Source: Tenggerimyces flavus (GTDB taxonomy: Bacteria; Actinomycetota; Actinomycetes; Propionibacteriales; Actinopolymorphaceae). Taken from it: a stretch of 64,000 bases of DNA. The stretch lies in contig NZ_JAFBCM010000001.1 in the NCBI RefSeq assembly GCF_016907715.1, forward strand, positions 7,913,420 through 7,977,419, read 5' to 3'. The notes beneath the pieces were generated by a model, which did no database searches, was not told the DNA's origin, and was given only the letters and a program-made list of their open reading frames with translations. Both the position numbers and the translations under genes were made by a program. Shown one piece after another: positions 23,970-32,019 of this stretch (its first letter is position 1; each line of letters begins with the position of its first letter).

Positions 23970-25519
23970 TCGACACTCCCCAACATCGTCGGGTGCTCCT
24001 CGGCCTCCTGTGCGGCCTCCTCCGGCGCGAACCCTGCCATCATCAAGCCCAGCTGGTCCCACGGGGTGTCGGGTCCGACGATGCCGACGATCCGGCCGCG
24101 GTACATCACCGCGATCCGGTCCGACAGCGCGAAGATCTCGTCGAACTCGGTCGACACCAGGATCACGGCCGTACCCTGGTCGCGTTCACGGACGAGCCGC
24201 TTGTGGACGAACTCGATCGACCCGACGTCCAGTCCGCGCGTCGGCTGGCTCGCGATCAACAGCTGCAGCGGCCGCGACAGCTCCCGCGCGAGCACGACCT
24301 TCTGCTGGTTACCGCCGGACAGCGAGCTCACCGGGGTCTCGATGGACTGCGTACGCACGTCGAACTCCTCGACGCGGTTGTCGGCGTTCTTGCGTACGGC
24401 AGCGGGCGAGATCGTGCCACCGCGGGAGAACGGGGCGCTGCGCACGAGGTCGAGGACGAGGTTCTCGGCGACCGAGAACGACCCGACGTACCCGTCGAGC
24501 GACCTGTCCTCCGGGACGTAGCCAATGCCGGCGTCGAGATGCTCGCGTGGTGTGAGCCCGGCGAGGTCGCGACCGCCGAGCCTGATCGCGCCCTTCGCCG
24601 GCGGCATCAGGCCGACGAGCGCCTGGACGAGCTCGCTCTGCCCGTTCCCCTGGACGCCGGCGATGCCGAGGATCTCGCCGCCGCGTACGTCGAACGAGAC
24701 ATCGTCGACGACCGCGTAGCCGTTCAGGTCGGCGATGGAGAGGTGGTCGACCTCGAGCTTCACGTCCTCCGGCGTCGCGGGCGCCTTGTCGACGACGAGC
24801 TGGACGGCCCGTCCGACCATCAGCTCGGCGAGCTCGGTCTCCGACGTCGTCGGTTCGACGGTCGCGATGACCTTGCCGCGCCGGATCACGGTGATCCGGT
24901 CGGCGATCGCCTTGACCTCTTTGAGTTTGTGGGTGATGAACACGATCGCGGTGCCGTTCGCCTTCAGCGAGCGCATCACCTCGATCAGCTCGTCGATCTC
25001 CTGCGGCGTGAGCACCGCGGTCGGCTCGTCGAGGATGAGGACCTTGGCCTCGTTCGCCAGCGCCTTGAGGATCTCGACACGCTGCTGGACGCCGACCGGG
25101 ATGTTCTCGATCTTCGCGGCCGGATCGACCGACAGGCCGTACTGCTCCGACAGGTTGCGGACGAGCTTGTCGGCGGCGGCTCGGTCGAGCAGGCCGAGGC
25201 CCTTGGTCTGCTCGCGGCCGAGCATGACGTTCTCGGCGACTGTGAAGACAGGAACGAGCATGAAGTGCTGGTGCACCATGCCGATTCCGGCGTTGATGGC
25301 CTCACGGGGTGAGGAGCAGGTGATCGCCTTGCCGTCGAGGGTGACCGTGCCCTCGTCGGGAGCGAGCAGGCCGTACAGCATGTTCATCAACGTGCTCTTG
25401 CCGGCGCCGTTCTCGCCCAGCAGGCAGTGGATCTCGCCTGGTTCGACGGTGAGGTCGATGTGGTCGTTGGCGACCAGGGCGCCGAATCGTTTGGTCAGAC
25501 CTCGGAGCTCGAGCGTCAT
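23966..25519 (-). CDS. Nucleoside ABC transporter ATPase with two nucleotide-binding domains (NupO/YufO-like)
   Basis: 517 residues, two tandem nucleotide-binding domains. The first (about 1-235) has Walker A GENGAGKST, VGVQQRVEILKAL as signature region, and Walker B VLILDEPTAVLTPQEIDEL. The second (about 255-500) has an altered Walker A (GVQGNGQSEL), signature LSGGNQQKVVLARELS, and a degenerate Walker B (LLIASQPTRGLDVGS) as usual in this sugar/nucleoside importer class. It follows the BMP gene after a 75-bp gap that holds a strong hairpin, and overlaps permease 1. Energises uptake of nucleosides. Confidence 0.93.
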   Translation of the reverse strand: MTLELRGLTKRFGALVANDHIDLTVEPGEIHCLLGENGAGKSTLMNMLYGLLAPDEGTVTLDGKAITCSSPREAINAGIGMVHQHFMLVPVFTVAENVMLGREQTKGLGLLDRAAADKLVRNLSEQYGLSVDPAAKIENIPVGVQQRVEILKALANEAKVLILDEPTAVLTPQEIDELIEVMRSLKANGTAIVFITHKLKEVKAIADRITVIRRGKVIATVEPTTSETELAELMVGRAVQLVVDKAPATPEDVKLEVDHLSIADLNGYAVVDDVSFDVRGGEILGIAGVQGNGQSELVQALVGLMPPAKGAIRLGGRDLAGLTPREHLDAGIGYVPEDRSLDGYVGSFSVAENLVLDLVRSAPFSRGGTISPAAVRKNADNRVEEFDVRTQSIETPVSSLSGGNQQKVVLARELSRPLQLLIASQPTRGLDVGSIEFVHKRLVRERDQGTAVILVSTEFDEIFALSDRIAVMYRGRIVGIVGPDTPWDQLGLMMAGFAPEEAAQEAEEHPTMLGSVE

Positions 25520-25544
25520 CCGTACCCCTTGCCCGTGAGTGCCC

Positions 25545-25580
25545 GGAGGAGGGGACCCATGCCCCGAGGTCCCCTCCTCC
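25545..25580 (-). terminator. Hairpin between BMP and the transporter genes (attenuator-like)
   Basis: Perfect 13-bp stem, GGAGGAGGGGACC (25545-25557) pairing with 25568-25580, with a 10-nt loop. No T-run follows on either strand. Its place, between the binding-protein gene and the ATPase gene of one operon, fits partial termination or mRNA 3'-end protection that keeps binding-protein mRNA more abundant than transporter mRNA. Confidence 0.65.
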
Positions 25581-25594
25581 GCGAACGTCGCGCC

Positions 25595-26737
25595 TTATGA
25601 CGCCTTCGGCTGGACCTTCGACTTCAGGGTGATCTTGCCGCCGATGATGTCCTGCTTCAGCTGGTCGATCTCGGACTTCAGCTCGGCTGGCACCTTGCTG
25701 TCGAACTCGTGGTACGGCGAGAGTCCGGTGCCCTCGTTCTCCAGCGTGCCGACGTACGGGGTGTTGTCGAACTTGTCCTCGTACGAGGTGGTGATGACGT
25801 CCTGCACGGCGATGTCCATGCCCTTGTAGACACTGGAGATCAGCACGGAGCAGTACTCCGGCGCACTGACGCAGCCGTCGGTGTCGACCCAGATCGCGTT
25901 GACCTTGCCGTTGCTGGCCTTGGCCGCCTGCAGCGCGCCGAGGCCGGCGGGACCGGCGACCGGGAACACGATGTCGGCGCCCTGGCTGATCAGGTTCTGC
26001 GCGGTGGTCTGGCCCTTGGCCTTGTTCTCGAAGTCAGCGGTGAACAGGCCCTTCTGGGTCGGCTCGTCCCAGCCCACGACCTTGACGGTCTTGCTCTTGG
26101 TCGTGTTGTAGTGCTGGACGCCCTCCCAGAACCCGTCCATGAAGATGGACACGGTCGGGATGTTGAGGCCGCCGAACGTACCGACGGTGCCGGACTGCGT
26201 CATGCCCGCGGCGAGGTAGCCCGCGAGGAAGCTCGACTCGGCGGTGTTGAACAGCAGGCCCTTGACGTTCGTCGGGATCGACGGGATGCCCAGCTTCTTG
26301 GTGTCGGTGACGTTGATGTCGTAGTCGACGATGCCGAACTTGATGTCCGCGTGCTCCGTCGCCGACAGCGCGGTCTGGTCACCGAGCTTGAAGCCGACGG
26401 TCACGATCACGTTGCACTTGGCGGTGACCATGCCGTTGACGTTGTTCGGGTAGTCGGTGTCGGACTGCGACTCCGCCTTGCCCTCCTCGATCCCCAGCGC
26501 CTTGACCGCGTCCTGCAGGCCCTTGTAGGAGGTCTGGTTGAACGACTTGTCGTCGAAGCCACCGGAGTCGGAGACCATGCAGGCCTTGAAGTCCTTCTTG
26601 GCGGGGTCCTGACTGGCCGTCCCCGTCGCACCGCCGCCGTCACTTCCAGGTGAGGTCTCCGGCGGCGGACTGCCGCATGCCGCCAGCGCAACCGCGGCCA
26701 CGCCAGCCACCGCGAGTCCCCACAGGTACTTCTTCAC
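25595..26737 (-). CDS. BMP family nucleoside-binding lipoprotein
   Basis: 380 residues. Lipoprotein signal KKYLWGLAVAGVAAVALAAC with the lipobox LAAC, then a Gly/Ser/Thr-rich tether, then the BMP/PnrA domain: ACMVSDSGGFDDKSFNQTSYKGL (the nucleoside-contact start), KCNVIVTVGFKLGDQT, SSFLAGYLAAGMTQSGTVGTFGG, GADIVFPVAGPAGLGALQAA and AIWVDTDG. This matches purine/pyrimidine nucleoside receptors of importers like Nup/Bmp. GAGGAGG precedes the ATG. It is the first gene of the operon with the ATPase, permeases, cdd and deoA, which identifies nucleosides as the likely cargo. Confidence 0.93.
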   Translation of the reverse strand: MKKYLWGLAVAGVAAVALAACGSPPPETSPGSDGGGATGTASQDPAKKDFKACMVSDSGGFDDKSFNQTSYKGLQDAVKALGIEEGKAESQSDTDYPNNVNGMVTAKCNVIVTVGFKLGDQTALSATEHADIKFGIVDYDINVTDTKKLGIPSIPTNVKGLLFNTAESSFLAGYLAAGMTQSGTVGTFGGLNIPTVSIFMDGFWEGVQHYNTTKSKTVKVVGWDEPTQKGLFTADFENKAKGQTTAQNLISQGADIVFPVAGPAGLGALQAAKASNGKVNAIWVDTDGCVSAPEYCSVLISSVYKGMDIAVQDVITTSYEDKFDNTPYVGTLENEGTGLSPYHEFDSKVPAELKSEIDQLKQDIIGGKITLKSKVQPKAS

Positions 26738-27193
26738 GAACGCCTCCTCGTGCCCCTATGTGTCTGACCGCACACGCGGCGTTGCCGCCATGCGGGCGCC
26801 CAGCGTTGCGCGTTTGGGTGACTATAGGACCGGAAGCGGTCGCGGCGTTGTGGTACCTGTGGATCGCGCCCGTCCTGTTACCTGTCGGTAACGATCCCCG
26901 GGCCTTCGCGGGCTGTTTGGCGACGTGCTCCTGCGCCGGAACTCCGCCTCGTCATCTCGTCCGCCATGGTCCGGTCGCGGCTGAGCGAGTCAAGGGCGCC
27001 TCTCTAGGTGGCGCTTCGCGCGGGAGAGAGGCGTCGCTTCGCGATCTTCGACCGTTGACTAGCTCCACCGCGACCGGAAAGGCGCATGGACGAGATCGAC
27101 GTGGCGCCTGATCGACTCCCAGCCAACTCCCTGGCGACACCACTGCCCCACGACCAGCTCGGCAACGACCGTTGGCACGAGGCGCTGGGCGGG
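26738..27193. other. 456-bp intergenic region with promoter side of the nucleoside operon and repeat D copy 2
   Basis: The part next to 26738 must hold the minus-strand promoter of the BMP operon; I could not fix its boxes. The part 26970-27078 is the family D structured repeat. The open frames that cross the region have no gene-like character. Confidence 0.6.
26970..27078 (+). repeat. Structured repeat, family D copy 2 (about 109 bp)
   Basis: Outer arms TCCGGTCGCGG (26970-26980) and CCGCGACCGGA (27068-27078), second stem AGTCAA/TTGACT, and the core 26991-27043 with GGCGCCTCTC, GGCGCTTCGCGC and GAGAGGCGTCGCTTCGCGA, as in copy 1 but on the opposite strand. The outer arm sequence differs from copy 1 but is again self-complementary. 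Confidence 0.75.
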
Positions 27194-28417
27194 TTAGACG
27201 ACCGCGTCGTGCCAGGCGTTGCCGCCCAGCAGGGCGGCGGCGACCATCAGGCGTACGCCGACGCCGATGGCGTGCTCGTCGATGTCGAACGTGCCCTGGT
27301 GCAGGTCACCGCCCGGGTGGCTGCCCGGGCTGCGGACGCCGAGGCGGGCGAGGGCGCCGGGGACTTCGGTGAGGTACCAGGCGAAGTCCTCGCCGCCGAG
27401 GCTCTGGTCGGTCGTCGTGATCGCCGAACGTCCCAGCATCGACTCCGCCGCGTCGTGCAGCATCGCGGTGGCGACGGGATCGTTCACGACCGGCGGGACG
27501 CCGCGGTGCACGTCGACGTCGATCTCCACGCCGTACGGGCGCACGATCTCCTTCGCGAGCTCCGGCACGATCTCGGCGCTGGTTTCCCAGGCGTCGCGGT
27601 CGAGGCACCGGAGCGTGCCCTCGGCCTCGCCCTCCATCGGGATCGCGTTCGCGGCGGCTCCGGCGTGGATCCGCCCCCAGACCATGGTGAGGCCGGCGCG
27701 CGGGTCGACCCTGCGCGAGAGGGCGGCGGGGAGCTGGCTGACGAGTGTGCTCAGCGCGTGCACGAGGTCGGCGGACAGGTGTGGCCGTGCCGTGTGCCCG
27801 CCAGGCCCGGTGAGCCGTACGTGCACCCGGTCGGCCGCGGCGGTGATCGGGCCGCTCCGCAGCCCGACCTGGCCCGCTTCGAGCTTGGGGTCGCAGTGCA
27901 GGCAGTAGATCTGGTCGACGCCCTCGAGCCCGCCGGCCGCCATCACGTCGAGCGCGCCGCCGGGGATGAGCTCCTCGGCGGGCTGGAAGATCAGCCGTAC
28001 GCCGTGCGGAAGCTTGCCCTGGGCCTGCAGCTCGGCGAGCACGAGCCCGGCACCGAGCACGACCGTGGTGTGCACGTCGTGCCCGCAGGCGTGGCAGACC
28101 CCGTTGCGGGTCGAACGGTACGGAACGCCCTTCTCGTCGGCGACGCGCAGCGCGTCCAGGTCAGCCCGCAGCCCGACCCGCGTCGTGCGGTCGGTCGCGT
28201 TGCCGTCCAGGTCGGCGATCAGGCCGGTACCCACAGGAAGATGTCTGGGCTGCAGACCCGCCTCGATGAGTCGCTCGGACACGACGCGGGTCGTACGGAA
28301 CTCCTCCCGCCCCGGCTCAGGGTGCGCATGCAGGTCACGCCGGAACAGCACCAGCTCGTCAACGTACGTCTTGACGAGCCGATCGACGTCGGCGACCAGT
28401 TCAGAATGGAGGGGCAC
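27194..28417 (-). CDS. M20 family metal-dependent amidohydrolase/carboxypeptidase
   Basis: 407 residues of the M20D group (hippurate hydrolase/N-acyl amino acid amidohydrolase type). Motifs: LFRRDLHAHPEPGREEF, VGLRADLDALRV, GVCHACGHDVHTTVVLGAG (metal Cys/His/Asp), RLIFQPAEELIPGGALDVMAAGGLEGVD (catalytic Glu pair), GPGGHTARP in the lid domain, and SLGGEDFAWYL near the end. It would cleave an acyl or amide bond of an N-acyl amino acid. No Shine-Dalgarno; a GACAAT hexamer ends 7 nt before the GTG, so it is probably leaderless. No functional neighbours. Confidence 0.9.
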   Translation of the reverse strand: MPLHSELVADVDRLVKTYVDELVLFRRDLHAHPEPGREEFRTTRVVSERLIEAGLQPRHLPVGTGLIADLDGNATDRTTRVGLRADLDALRVADEKGVPYRSTRNGVCHACGHDVHTTVVLGAGLVLAELQAQGKLPHGVRLIFQPAEELIPGGALDVMAAGGLEGVDQIYCLHCDPKLEAGQVGLRSGPITAAADRVHVRLTGPGGHTARPHLSADLVHALSTLVSQLPAALSRRVDPRAGLTMVWGRIHAGAAANAIPMEGEAEGTLRCLDRDAWETSAEIVPELAKEIVRPYGVEIDVDVHRGVPPVVNDPVATAMLHDAAESMLGRSAITTTDQSLGGEDFAWYLTEVPGALARLGVRSPGSHPGGDLHQGTFDIDEHAIGVGVRLMVAAALLGGNAWHDAVV

Positions 28418-28513
28418 CCGATCAATTGTCCACGCCCCCCGTGATATAGACGCGAGGACCCCTACAAACGGTCACCTTCACTACCCTCCGTAACCACCAC
28501 AGGGGTCGCCGGA

Positions 28514-28564
28514 GTTAGCCCGAAGACTTTTCGTTGCTATAGCGCTAATTATCTTCGGCCTATC
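28514..28564. repeat. 51-bp palindrome, family C copy 3
   Basis: 13-bp arms GTTAGCCCGAAGA (28514-28526) and TCTTCGGCCTATC (28552-28564; two mismatches) around a 25-bp core which, on the reverse strand, reads AGCGCTATAGCAACGAAAAG at its conserved end. Identical total length to copies 1 and 2. It lies in the divergent region between the M20 and AbiEi/DUF559 genes. Confidence 0.8.
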
Positions 28565-28607
28565 TGTTTTCCACAGATTTCGCCTCGAGCGGCCATGTGG
28601 GTGGCGG

Positions 28608-29555
28608 ATGCCCGATCGTCGAACGATGTACGAACTCGTCAGGCGCCAGGCCGGCGTGGTGCGCATCGACCAGCTGCTCGCCGCGGGAATCACCCGAGCC
28701 CAGATCCGAGCTCACGTGGCCGCTCGGCGCTGGCAACGCATCCACCCTCGCGTCCATGCGCTCTTCACCGGCCCACTGCCACGGGCGGCCGAGCTGTGGG
28801 CGGCAGTGCTCTACGCGGGCTCGGGAGCCGTGCTCAGCTTTGAGTCGGCTGCAGAGGTCTGGGGACTCAACGAGCGCACCGTTGGCCCGGTCCACGTCAC
28901 CATCCCGAGTACGCGACGGGTGACGCCCCAAGCAGGGCTGCGCATCCACACCGCAGAGGGGCTAGAAGCAGCAAGACATCCCACGAAGAGGCCGCCAGTG
29001 ACCAGGGTGGAGGACACGGTGATCGACCTGATCGACAAAGCAAAGAACCTCGAAGAGGTCATGACCTGGATCACCCGAGCCTGCCAACGAAGGCGAACCA
29101 CCCCCGATCGCCTCCATGCCGCCTTGAACGCCCGCCCCCGCCAAGCCTGGCGCGACCTCACAGCGAAAGTCCTGGCCGAGGTCGAAGACGGAGCAGAATC
29201 CCCGCTCGAGCTCGAATACGTAAGACGCGTCGAACGCCCCCACAACCTGCCGTCAGCAGCACGCCAACGGAAGATCGCAACCGGCCATTGGGTCGATGCG
29301 ATCTACGAGAACTACCGACTGATCGTGGAGCTCGATGGGCGGCTGGGCCACATCGAGGAAGGAGTGTTCCGCGATCACAAGAGAGACAACAGGTCGACCG
29401 AGCGTGGCTTCGCCACGCTCAGATTTGGATGGAGTGACGTGATGGGGAACACCTGCTCCATAGCGGAGCAGGTGATGAGTGCGCTGCGAAGGAACGGTTG
29501 GCGAAGCGAGTCGAAGAAGTGCGGAGCGGGATGCCAGCTGGCGAGAGCGGCCTAA
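28608..29555 (+). CDS. AbiEi-like winged-helix plus DUF559/Vsr-like endonuclease-fold protein
   Basis: 315 residues (a start at the second ATG, 28626, is also possible). The N-terminal part has the AbiEi-type winged helix: ELVRRQAGVVRIDQLLAAGITRAQIRAHVAARRWQRIHPRVHAL. The middle carries the AbiEi-like VLSFESAAEVWGL and P-x-VHVTIPSTRR. The C-terminus has a DUF559 nuclease-like core: ESPLELEYVRRVE, HWVDAIYENYRLIVELDGRLGH, and F-R-DHKRDN (PD-(D/E)xK type Glu, Asp, Glu-x-Asp). Such proteins are common in actinobacteria in many copies. There is no toxin gene next to it, so a toxin-antitoxin role is not supported. Its end overlaps the convergent glycosyltransferase by 4 bp. Confidence 0.85.
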   Translation: MPDRRTMYELVRRQAGVVRIDQLLAAGITRAQIRAHVAARRWQRIHPRVHALFTGPLPRAAELWAAVLYAGSGAVLSFESAAEVWGLNERTVGPVHVTIPSTRRVTPQAGLRIHTAEGLEAARHPTKRPPVTRVEDTVIDLIDKAKNLEEVMTWITRACQRRRTTPDRLHAALNARPRQAWRDLTAKVLAEVEDGAESPLELEYVRRVERPHNLPSAARQRKIATGHWVDAIYENYRLIVELDGRLGHIEEGVFRDHKRDNRSTERGFATLRFGWSDVMGNTCSIAEQVMSALRRNGWRSESKKCGAGCQLARAA

Positions 29556-30673
29556 GCCACCACGCCCAAAGCGTCTTCCCGCACCGCAGCATGCACATCG
29601 AGCATCGCGGAAACCGTAGCGCTCCACGGATACCGTTCAGCCTGCTCCCGAGCAGCCAACCGCCGCTCACCAGCCGGCCGCGACAACACATCCCGCACAG
29701 CTGAAGCCAAGGCCGAAGGCACCGGCGCGGCGAACGCCCCGGACAAGGACGTCACCAACTCCCGCCCACCCCCACGGTCCGCCGTCACCACCGGCGTCCC
29801 GCAGGCCTGAGCCTCCAAGATGGCCAGCCCAAAAGTCTCGCAAGGCGAAACAGACAACGCCACGTCAGAAGAAGCAATGTGCGAAGCGAGAACCCGCCGA
29901 TCAGCGATGTACGGATGAAAGATGATCGGCGCATCCCCCGCCAGAGCCATCAGCTCAGCGCGATCCGGCCCGTCCCCGTACACGTCCATCGTGAACGCGA
30001 ACCCCTGCCGATGCAAAGCCACCGCAGTCAAGATCGCCAAGTCAGGCCGCTTCTCGAATGACAGCCGCCCCACATGGATCAACCGAGGCACGACCCCAGA
30101 TGACCCCGAGAACCGAGAAGGATGGAACGTCGAAAGGTCAACTCCCAAAGGAATCCGGTGCACCGGCCGAGTCCCCACGCGGTTGAACTCCTCCTCAGCG
30201 TACGAAGAGGTCACCACCACCGAGTCGAACATCCGCAGCAACAGCCGGTTGACAGTGTCCACACCAGCCACCCGACCGGCGTCCCATCGAATCCGCTGCT
30301 CCAGATGGGAGTCCAGCCGTTCGTGCGACAACAACACCGACCCAGCAGAGTTCTTCCGAGCCCATCGAGCGGCAGCGATCATCGTCGTCTTGTCCGACAC
30401 CTCGACCGACGACGGCCGCAGCTGGTCGAGCACGTCCAGCACCCGCCAGGGCTCGAGCACCATCCGGTACCCGCTCTTCTTCATCAGCGGCGCGCGGAAC
30501 GTCACCGTCGTACCCGACGAGTCCGCGACCCAGGAGTCCTCCGGTCCGGGTACGAGCAGGAAGCGCTCGTGTCCCGCCGCCAGATAACCCGTCCCGAGCG
30601 CGTTCACCGCCGTACGAAGGCCGCCCGACGAAGGCCCGAAGAAGTTCGCCAGCTGGGCGATCCGCATCGGCAT
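29552..30673 (-). CDS. GT4 family glycosyltransferase
   Basis: 373 residues, GT-B fold. N-terminal acceptor domain starts MRIAQLANFFGPSSGGLRTAVNAL and holds SHERLDSHLEQRI. C-terminal donor domain has HVGRLSFEKRPDLAI, VYGDGPDRAEL, and the donor-binding SPCETFGLAILEAQACGTPVVTADRGGGRELV (the E-x7-E motif). This is the retaining mannosyl/glucosyl transferase type that uses nucleotide sugars on lipid or small-molecule acceptors. It starts one base into the stop of the upstream glycosyltransferase, so both are translated together and may act in sequence on one acceptor. Confidence 0.88.
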   Translation of the reverse strand: MPMRIAQLANFFGPSSGGLRTAVNALGTGYLAAGHERFLLVPGPEDSWVADSSGTTVTFRAPLMKKSGYRMVLEPWRVLDVLDQLRPSSVEVSDKTTMIAAARWARKNSAGSVLLSHERLDSHLEQRIRWDAGRVAGVDTVNRLLLRMFDSVVVTSSYAEEEFNRVGTRPVHRIPLGVDLSTFHPSRFSGSSGVVPRLIHVGRLSFEKRPDLAILTAVALHRQGFAFTMDVYGDGPDRAELMALAGDAPIIFHPYIADRRVLASHIASSDVALSVSPCETFGLAILEAQACGTPVVTADRGGGRELVTSLSGAFAAPVPSALASAVRDVLSRPAGERRLAAREQAERYPWSATVSAMLDVHAAVREDALGVVA

Positions 30674-31812
30674 CAGGCCGCCACCGTGTCACGGCTCGCG
30701 GCCGGCCGCATCACAGCGCGGTAGTGGACGTTCACCAACTGGTCGATGATCCGCTCCCAGCCTCGTTCCAGCACAGACATCCGAGCCGCCTGCCCCATCG
30801 CGCGCCGCAGCACCGGATTCTCTGCCAACGTCTGTACGCCGGCGCGCAGTTCCGCGACCCCCACCGCAGACTCGGCCGGGTCGAACAGGAACCCCGTCTC
30901 CCCCGGCGTCACCAGGTCGAGCAGTCCGCCAGCCCCGGGCGCCACCACCGGCACCCCGCTCGCCAGCGCCTCCTGAGCCGCCTGGCAGAACGTCTCGTGC
31001 GCACCGGTGTGAACGAACACGTCCAGCGAAGCCACGGCTGCGGCCAACTCCGCGCCGTGCAACATGCCCAACGACACGCTCGACGGCGCCAGCCGGCGCA
31101 CCTCCTCCAGCTCCGGCCCGTCGCCCACGATCACCAGCCGCGTGCCCGGCAGGTCCGCGAGATGCCGCAGCAGATGGACGCGCTTCTCCATCGCCACCCG
31201 CCCGACGTACCCCACGAGCACCTCACCGTTCGGCGCGAGAGAAGCCCGCAACGCCGGAGACCGCCGGGACGGGCGGAACTGCCGCAGGTCGACGCCGCGC
31301 TGCCAGAGGTGGACCCGGGGAACGCGGATCGCCGAGAGCTGCGCGGCCGCCGCGGACGAGGGCGCGAGCGTCCGCCCGGCGCGGCTGTACAGGCGGCGGG
31401 TCCAGGCCCAGACCGTACGGTCGATGCCGACGAGCCCGTACTGATGACCGAATCCCACGATGTCCGTCTGGTAGATCGCGACAGTAGGAATGCCGAGCCG
31501 CTCGGCCGCGCGCAGCCCCGACATGCCGACGACGATCGGCGACGCGAGGTGCACGACATCGGGAGCGAACTCGGTGATCGCGCGCCGTACCGAGGCGTCA
31601 GGTAGCCCCAACGGCAGATCGCGATAGATCGGGAACGGGAAGCTCCGGACTCGCACCACAGGGATGGAGCCGTACGTCGTCTCGCCTGGCCCCGGCGCGA
31701 TGATCAGCGCCTCGTGCCCACGAGCGACGAGCTGATCCACCAGATGTCGAACGGAGTTCGCGACACCGTTGACCTGGGGGAGGAAGGACTCCGCGACCAC
31801 GGCTACTCGCAC
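30673..31812 (-). CDS. GT4 family glycosyltransferase (GDP-mannose-type, MgtA/PimB-like)
   Basis: 379 residues. It begins VRVAVVAESFLPQVNGVANSVRHLVDQLVARGHEALIIAPGPG, the classic N-terminus of actinobacterial alpha-mannosyltransferases acting on phosphatidylinositol or glucuronic-acid diacylglycerol. It continues VHLASPIVVGMSGLRAAERLGIPTVAIYQTD, and in the donor domain LVGYVGRVAMEKRVHLLRHL, LVIVGDGPELEEVRRL, and HTGAHETFCQAAQEALASGVPVVAPGAGG. The start is the GTG at 31810-31812. Membrane glycolipid synthesis is the best guess; which lipid cannot be told from sequence alone. Confidence 0.87.
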   Translation of the reverse strand: MRVAVVAESFLPQVNGVANSVRHLVDQLVARGHEALIIAPGPGETTYGSIPVVRVRSFPFPIYRDLPLGLPDASVRRAITEFAPDVVHLASPIVVGMSGLRAAERLGIPTVAIYQTDIVGFGHQYGLVGIDRTVWAWTRRLYSRAGRTLAPSSAAAAQLSAIRVPRVHLWQRGVDLRQFRPSRRSPALRASLAPNGEVLVGYVGRVAMEKRVHLLRHLADLPGTRLVIVGDGPELEEVRRLAPSSVSLGMLHGAELAAAVASLDVFVHTGAHETFCQAAQEALASGVPVVAPGAGGLLDLVTPGETGFLFDPAESAVGVAELRAGVQTLAENPVLRRAMGQAARMSVLERGWERIIDQLVNVHYRAVMRPAASRDTVAA

Positions 31813-32019
31813 ATTTCTTGACTTTCGGTGTCGTAGATGAACGAACGGCACACCCCGAGTTGCGCGTCGGCGAGCAATACTCTGCCATCTGGTCACGGCC
31901 TCGGATCGCTCAGTTTCACTCCGTTGCGATCCGCCGAGAAGCCGCAGCAGCAACCCGCTTCTTCGACGATCCGAGCCGTGAGTAACTACGCGGAGTGCAC
32001 CAAGTCGTACGCTGACGGC

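Noticed and set aside
28608-29555. Type IV toxin-antitoxin system (AbiEi antitoxin)
   Set aside because: No AbiEii nucleotidyltransferase gene follows; the C-terminal DUF559-like part makes it a fusion type that is common as a single gene.
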